NCBI GenBank assembly: GCA_009758405.1
Contig: WSBC01000020.1
Location: 1 to 47,308, forward strand
DNA from: Methanobacteriota archaeon
Lineage (GTDB): Archaea > Thermoplasmatota > Thermoplasmata > Thermoplasmatales > ARK-15
Direction: 5' to 3'
DNA length: 47,308 nt
The notes beneath the pieces are model-generated. The model did no database searches. It was given only the letters and a program-made list of their open reading frames with translations, and was not told the origin of the DNA. A program made the position numbers and the translations under genes. Below are positions 43,220-47,308 of the stretch, piece by piece (within the stretch, counting starts at the first letter, position 1; every line of letters starts with the position of its first letter).

Positions 43220-43959
43220 TGGAGATACTTGAAACAGGAATAGATACAAGGGATTCTCTAATATCTGTTAGACTTGATTCAATAAAGAGAATAATTGTAT
43301 TTGCAAGCGGTAAGGGAGGTGTTGGTAAGAGTACTCTTTCTGCACATACATCATATATCCTTTCTAAAAATTATACCACAGGAATACTTGATCTTGATTT
43401 ACATGGACCTTCAATACCCCTTATACTTGGTCTCAATCAATATATGGTAAAGGAAAGCCAGGAGGGAATCATACCTCCAGAAAAGAATGGATTGAAGATA
43501 ATGTCCCTTGAAATTTTTATGAGGGGCAGGGGATCCCCACTTAGGGGAAATAGTAAATATGATATAATAAAGGAGCTTTTTTCAATTACAAACTTTGGAC
43601 AGCTTGACTATCTTGTTGTTGACATGCCGCCAGGTACGGGTGATGAATTCCTAGCTGCCTTAGAAATATTCGGCAATAAGGGGGAGATGATATTTATAAC
43701 AGCCCCGAGTATTGTAAGCTGGCAAGTAACGAGGAGAGCAATAGAGATTGCAAGGGGTAAAATTAAGGAAAGTGGTGTAATAATTAACATGGGAAAATCA
43801 GAAACAATTCATGAGGAGTGTAAAAAACTTAGGATAAAATGCCTTGGGAACATAGATTATTATCCTTATGTTATCGATGGATCCATTGAAAATCTTGAAA
43901 AAACCGAATACCTTAAAAAATTAAATGATATTTTGATGAACTCTAGCATTATTCATTAA
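43219..43959 (+). CDS. hypB: Mrp/MinD-type ATPase acting as archaeal HypB
   Basis: A 246-residue P-loop ATPase with the deviant Walker A FASGKGGVGKSTLSAH near residue 30, GILDLDLHGPSIP near 56, and DYLVVDMPPGTGDE near 130. This is the Mrp/NBP35 family and not the GTPase family of bacterial HypB. In Thermococcus a Mrp/MinD-type ATPase next to hypA serves as HypB, and the position here is the same. A general Fe-S carrier role is the alternative; the direct abutment with hypA favours nickel insertion. Confidence 0.85.
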   Translation: MEILETGIDTRDSLISVRLDSIKRIIVFASGKGGVGKSTLSAHTSYILSKNYTTGILDLDLHGPSIPLILGLNQYMVKESQEGIIPPEKNGLKIMSLEIFMRGRGSPLRGNSKYDIIKELFSITNFGQLDYLVVDMPPGTGDEFLAALEIFGNKGEMIFITAPSIVSWQVTRRAIEIARGKIKESGVIINMGKSETIHEECKKLRIKCLGNIDYYPYVIDGSIENLEKTEYLKKLNDILMNSSIIH

Positions 43960-44797
43960 CGAGTATTATTGGAACAGGTGAGAGTTCAATTACCTCCCTC
44001 TCAAGTTTTCCAAGGGCAAGCTCAGGTGAAAAATACCTGAATTTGTATGCGAATCCTGGCCTACCCCTTGATGCAATCATAATATCATGGGCCTTGGATT
44101 CCTCTATTATCCTGTGCACAAGGTTCTCGTCCCTTACCTCCTCTATTTCAAAGGGTACATTCATTTTTGTTGCATAATCCCTAAGGATGTTTATTGTCTT
44201 TTCATCCTTTATTTTACCAAGGTGTAATATTTTTACGCTGCCTTCGAACTGCTTTGCAAAGTTTATTGAGAGCATACTTGCCCTGAATGAATACTTGCTT
44301 CCACTCGTAGGATTAAGAATCTTTTTTGTCCCAGTAAACTTTGAAAATGGTGTAATTAGCATTGTTGGAATCCTGCTCCTTTCAATAATTAATTTTGCAG
44401 TTGATCCAAGTTTTATTTGTTCAGTACCCAATTTGGAACTTGTTGTGAGAAGTATCATATTTATTTCATTTTTTGATGCATAGTTTAATATTGTTTTAGA
44501 AGGATAGCCTTTGAGAAGAACGGAATCCACCACCTTTGCATTCTTCTCCTTCAATATCTTTATCGATTCATCTATGGCCTCCTTTTCAAGGCTTTCAAGA
44601 ACATCAAAGTATTCAGCAGAATAACTGGAATAAAGAAGTAATGACTCACCACTTATATCTACTACACCTATTAAATAGTATTCAGCATTTGGAAATATGG
44701 AAGTAACGAATTCAATTGCCTTACCCATCAGCGGATTTTTGTTTGTTGGTATTAAAATCCTCCTAATTTTGTTATATTCTAAAATTTCGCTCATCAT
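43949..44797 (-). CDS. Universal stress protein, two UspA domains
   Basis: A 282-residue protein with two UspA-like halves. The first has RRILIPTNKN and, near residue 130, GSTAKLIIERSRIPTMLI, an ATP-binding style G-S motif. The second half (KKILNPTSGSKYSF to SPVPIILVNE) has a weaker motif, ASRGRPG. Function is not specific. It converges on hypB with an 11-bp overlap. The start may be the first or second ATG. The 108-bp gap upstream holds only AT-rich DNA. Confidence 0.8.
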   Translation of the reverse strand: MMSEILEYNKIRRILIPTNKNPLMGKAIEFVTSIFPNAEYYLIGVVDISGESLLLYSSYSAEYFDVLESLEKEAIDESIKILKEKNAKVVDSVLLKGYPSKTILNYASKNEINMILLTTSSKLGTEQIKLGSTAKLIIERSRIPTMLITPFSKFTGTKKILNPTSGSKYSFRASMLSINFAKQFEGSVKILHLGKIKDEKTINILRDYATKMNVPFEIEEVRDENLVHRIIEESKAHDIMIASRGRPGFAYKFRYFSPELALGKLEREVIELSPVPIILVNE

Positions 44798-44905
44798 TAT
44801 TTATATTAATTTCTTGGATTTAATATTTTCTGAATTTTTTTACTCAAAAATTCAATTCATTAAATAAATTTTGAAACCTTGATTATCATGGTAATTACAA
44901 ATAAT

Positions 44906-45703
44906 TTACCAGGTTATTATTAAAATATATACGATCCTTCCTTTGTTTATCTTATTTATCTTTATCTTGTAGTTTTTAAATTTAATCTTGTCCTTTATCT
45001 TCGATACATCCTCCTCGGAGATATTTCCATTGAAAAGAATGAGTGCATTATTATGGTCCTTGGAAATCCATGGGGAATCCATTGCATCATTGAGGCTTTC
45101 ACCTAGAAGATCCATTCTTTCATTCAATCCAATGCCAAATCCAAGTTCACCTTTTTTTAAATAAGAAAGATCCTCCAGTTGAAGTCCCTCAGAAAAATTT
45201 TCTACAAGGTTGTACAATAGTATCCCCTTCATCCTTGGTAGAGATTTCATTGGTATGTTTGGAAAAACCTTGAATAGGAAATCATTTCTAAGAATGAAAT
45301 AGTGAGGAATATAAGAGCCAATTTGGGGGATAAAAGAATTAGCATTATTAATTCTGTTTCCACCTTCAAAGTTAAAAGGATAGATAAATACTCCTGTGCA
45401 TTTATCACCGTAAAGCTTTCCTATTGATTTTGATGCAGAGGTACTGAATTCATCACCAATATCAGAAAGTATGAAATAATGATCATAGAACATAAAATTC
45501 TCCATTATGTCCCTGAATTTATCATCATATTCTGTGGTAATTTTCTCAGACTCTATTATATATATTAAATTTGTGGGAAGATTGAAAATGTTCTCTCCCC
45601 TTTTGTCGCTTAGAAATATTCTGGGCATTTTTATTTCATCGTTAAGGTCCCTTATCAACGTGATTGCAGGATCTCCTATTACAACAAGTAATGAATTTAT
45701 CAT
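44906..45703 (-). CDS. Divergent FtsZ/tubulin-fold protein without the GTP-binding signature
   Basis: A 265-residue protein whose order of motifs follows FtsZ. HYFILSDIGDEFSTSASKSIGKL stands where FtsZ has VTAGMGGGTGTGAAP; GVFIYPFNFEG matches GVVTxPFxFEG; YFILRNDFLFKVF matches the IPND segment; LVENFSEGLQLEDLSYL corresponds to the T7 loop; LGFGIGLNERMDLLGESLNDAMDSP matches the start of the C-terminal domain. The Gly-rich loops that bind GTP are gone (the N-terminus reads VIGDPAIT), so it probably does not bind GTP like FtsZ. GGAGGAG precedes the ATG. It overlaps the DUF6015-like gene by 4 bp. Confidence 0.62.
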   Translation of the reverse strand: MINSLLVVIGDPAITLIRDLNDEIKMPRIFLSDKRGENIFNLPTNLIYIIESEKITTEYDDKFRDIMENFMFYDHYFILSDIGDEFSTSASKSIGKLYGDKCTGVFIYPFNFEGGNRINNANSFIPQIGSYIPHYFILRNDFLFKVFPNIPMKSLPRMKGILLYNLVENFSEGLQLEDLSYLKKGELGFGIGLNERMDLLGESLNDAMDSPWISKDHNNALILFNGNISEEDVSKIKDKIKFKNYKIKINKINKGRIVYILIITW

Positions 45704-46080
45704 GACTCCTCCTTCTCGCTGAAGAGCCTTTCATATAACTTTCTTACATCCTCTACATCTATTATTTCCTTTGACTCGATTATATCCTTTATCCTCTCCT
45801 TCCTAAAGGTCCAGAGATGGATTCTCCACTGCCTCCCCTTGAGTAGATTTACCTCCATTGATTCAGTTTTTAATATGCCGCATTCCTCAAGATAATAAAA
45901 TATATCCCTATCAATTGGTGTAAGAATGTTGTCAACAAGATAATCTTCAAATCCAAAGAAACCAAGGATATAATCTGTGATCTCATATATTTCAGATTCA
46001 TTCATCCCTTTTTTCATCAATATTTTTGATAATGCGGCATAAAGAATGTCCCTCGTCACAATTTCAATATTAACTTCCAC
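45700..46080 (-). CDS. DUF6015-like small protein, partner of the FtsZ-like gene
   Basis: A 126-residue protein resembling an archaeal family (DUF6015 in my recollection) by the blocks DYILGFFGFEDYLVDNIL, IDRDIFYYLEECGILKTE and KGRQWRIHLWTF. The middle looks like a winged helix. The start used is GTG at 46080, probably leaderless. Function is unknown. The overlap with the FtsZ-like gene indicates a shared transcript. Confidence 0.65.
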   Translation of the reverse strand: MEVNIEIVTRDILYAALSKILMKKGMNESEIYEITDYILGFFGFEDYLVDNILTPIDRDIFYYLEECGILKTESMEVNLLKGRQWRIHLWTFRKERIKDIIESKEIIDVEDVRKLYERLFSEKEES

Positions 46081-46173
46081 TTTTTGAAGATAATATATAC
46101 AATATTAAAAATTTTTTCACAGAATTCATTTTTTTCAGAAAAAATATAAATATTCAATTTTACATTTAATTTT

Positions 46174-46776
46174 ATGGATACTAAAAGGTGGGAATTTTAT
46201 CTAGGTCTTGTGGCTCCAGTATTTTCACTGGTTTTCGTGTTTCTATCTACAGTAATTTCTTCAGGTTTTTCATGGACCAATAATTATTTGAGTGATATAG
46301 GTGGAGGAAAATTTGGACCGATTTCACAGGATTTATTTAATTATACATTGATCATAGGAGGCATCCTGTTAATACTATTCACCATCTTCCTTATAATAAA
46401 TGTGAGGGGCAAGGGAGCACTTTTTGCATCTTCATTCATAATACTTATTGCATCAATTTCATTCACTTTAATAGGAATATTCACAGAGGGATCACCATTG
46501 CACTATTATGTTTCCATGGGCTTTTTCCTTCTTATGCCTGTTGGAATAATTGTTGCATCTTTGTATTATTACAAAAAGAACAATATATTTATGGCCTTTT
46601 CAATATTTCTGGCATTGATATCAATTCTTGTGATCCTAGAACTTCCACTTGGAATGGGAAAGGCAATCCCTGAATATGTTGAGGCAACCCTGTTGTCAAT
46701 TTGGATAATATTATTCGTTTTGCTCAGGAAAATGAGACCTGAAATAAAATCAAAAAATTTGGAAGCGGCTTTGTAG
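46174..46776 (+). CDS. DUF998-like membrane protein, C-terminus altered by an IS end
   Basis: A 200-residue protein with six hydrophobic helices. The motif NNYLSDIGGGKFGP near residue 38 and the overall layout resemble DUF998 membrane proteins of unknown function, common in archaea. The last two codons (GCT TTG) and the stop TAG fall in sequence shared with the decayed IS copy at 17152, so the present stop is supplied by the inserted element; the original C-terminus may have been longer. It diverges from the DUF6015-like gene. Confidence 0.75.
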   Translation: MDTKRWEFYLGLVAPVFSLVFVFLSTVISSGFSWTNNYLSDIGGGKFGPISQDLFNYTLIIGGILLILFTIFLIINVRGKGALFASSFIILIASISFTLIGIFTEGSPLHYYVSMGFFLLMPVGIIVASLYYYKKNNIFMAFSIFLALISILVILELPLGMGKAIPEYVEATLLSIWIILFVLLRKMRPEIKSKNLEAAL

Positions 46777-47308
46777 AAATCCTATCTAAGGATCCTACTT
46801 ACCATCATCTGCTTCCCATCTTTTGACTGGATCATTGCTTCACTTGATGGTCCTTTTAGCCCTTCATTGGGCTGGGATCGTTTCAGCCATGTCCGACCCC
46901 TTTTTGATATGTTTATTGATGCGTTTATATCCCTGTCTATGGTTAGACCACATTTATCACAATGAAGGATCCTCCCATGTTCTATTCGGGTCAGTGACCC
47001 ACATACCGAACATGTCCTGCTTGTATTCCTTGTATCTTTCCTTGATAGCTCTATCACTGGTAAACCTTCCCACGCACACTTATATTTGATCTGGAACTCT
47101 AATTTGCCATATGGGAATGCATTGTTGAAAAGGAATCTATAATCCTTACCCTTGTAATCCCCCTTCTTCGTTATATTCCTTATTCCCTTAATGTTTTCAA
47201 GGACGATTGCCTCATTGTTTTTTATTGCATCTTTTACAATATCCTTGCTTATTTTATGCAATATCTGATTTACCCTGCTACTTGACCTCCTACCATACTT
47301 CTCCTCTA
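46767..47308 (-). mobile_element. IS200/IS605-type (TnpB) element, right end and 3' portion
   Basis: The boundary near 46767 is defined by comparison with the decayed copy at 17152: sequence is shared from GGCTT inward and unrelated outward. The element continues past the right edge. No tnpA (Y1 transposase) is visible in the window, so this may be an orphan tnpB element. Confidence 0.8.
46782..47308 (-). CDS. tnpB: TnpB RNA-guided nuclease, 5' end beyond the window
   Basis: The C-terminal 175 residues of a TnpB protein; the frame stays open to the edge (upstream residues read EEKYGRRSSSRVNQIL). The second RuvC acidic residue is in IVLENIKGI, the zinc finger is CSVCG with CDKCG, and the third RuvC residue is in LTIDRDINASINI. 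Together with an unseen first Asp these would give an active nuclease. The protein ends normally with MMVSRILR and TAG, so this copy looks intact as far as seen. It partners with a right-end RNA in the family. Confidence 0.9.
   Translation of the reverse strand, partial: EEKYGRRSSSRVNQILHKISKDIVKDAIKNNEAIVLENIKGIRNITKKGDYKGKDYRFLFNNAFPYGKLEFQIKYKCAWEGLPVIELSRKDTRNTSRTCSVCGSLTRIEHGRILHCDKCGLTIDRDINASINISKRGRTWLKRSQPNEGLKGPSSEAMIQSKDGKQMMVSRILR

Noticed and set aside
44891-44911. GGTAATTACAAATAATTTACC as a further dsr operator
   Set aside because: The arms lack the TACT/AGTG core and the spacing differs; it lies at the 3' end of the FtsZ-like gene and not at a promoter.
1-47308. CRISPR array or phage/integrase module
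   Set aside because: No regularly spaced repeats, cas-like motifs, integrase or attachment-site duplication were seen in the window.

Overview
This AT-rich window comes from an archaeon, most likely a Thermoplasmatota-type lineage; that assignment is an inference and no species is claimed. The archaeal signs are an archaeosine-synthase radical SAM gene (RaSEA family), a tRNA-Arg without an encoded CCA, an archaeal AsnRS, a Mrp/MinD-type HypB, a TrmB-like regulator, TATA boxes about 25 bp upstream of apparent starts, and many starts preceded by AGGTGA about 6 nt before ATG.

Left part (1-14.6 kb). An aldehyde:ferredoxin oxidoreductase C-terminus runs off the left edge, followed by RaSEA and an M1 aminopeptidase with HEAT-type repeats. 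Next come genes for oxidising lactate-type 2-hydroxyacids: a GlcD/DLD-type flavoprotein with two Fe-S partner proteins, a lactate permease, LutB and LutC, and a detached LutA/HdrB-like protein. A class V aminotransferase, a membrane-anchored secreted protein, AsnRS, a DUF5611-like gene and tRNA-Arg(GCG) complete this part.

Middle (14.6-24.2 kb). This is a dissimilatory sulfite reduction island. It holds a TauE/SafE-type permease, a UreI/AmiS-like six-helix membrane protein with a 49-residue membrane peptide, a TrmB-like regulator, and dsrC - Cys-rich 99-aa protein - dsrA - dsrB - DUF2173-like - dsrM - dsrK, facing a sulfide:quinone oxidoreductase-like gene. A 19-bp palindrome (TTACTACT-N3-AGTGGTAA) occurs at the putative transcription start of both the UreI-like pair and the dsr operon. 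A weaker version with the same geometry covers the start codon of the SQR-like gene. This looks like a local regulon and is the most interesting feature of the window.

Right-centre (24.2-34.5 kb). A leftward hydrogenase/heterodisulfide-reductase operon (fused HdrCB, HdrA, MvhD, MvhG, MvhA, maturation protease) lies beside etfBA and a membrane ETF:quinone oxidoreductase-type protein. Together with DsrMK and DsrC these genes suggest that H2 and organic acids feed electrons to sulfite reduction. Sat and Apr are not in the window, so the use of sulfate cannot be judged.

Right part (34.5-47.3 kb). A complete NiFe-hydrogenase assembly and nickel supply set is present: hypE, hypF, nikR, a nickel/cobalt ECF transporter, hypC, hypD, hypA and a Mrp-type hypB. 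It is followed by a two-domain universal stress protein, an FtsZ-fold protein without the GTP-binding signature paired with a DUF6015-like protein, a DUF998-like membrane protein, and an IS200/IS605-type TnpB element cut by the right edge. A decayed second copy of the TnpB 3' end sits between the TrmB-like gene and the dsr operon.

All calls are from reading the sequence. No database search, alignment or structure prediction was run.
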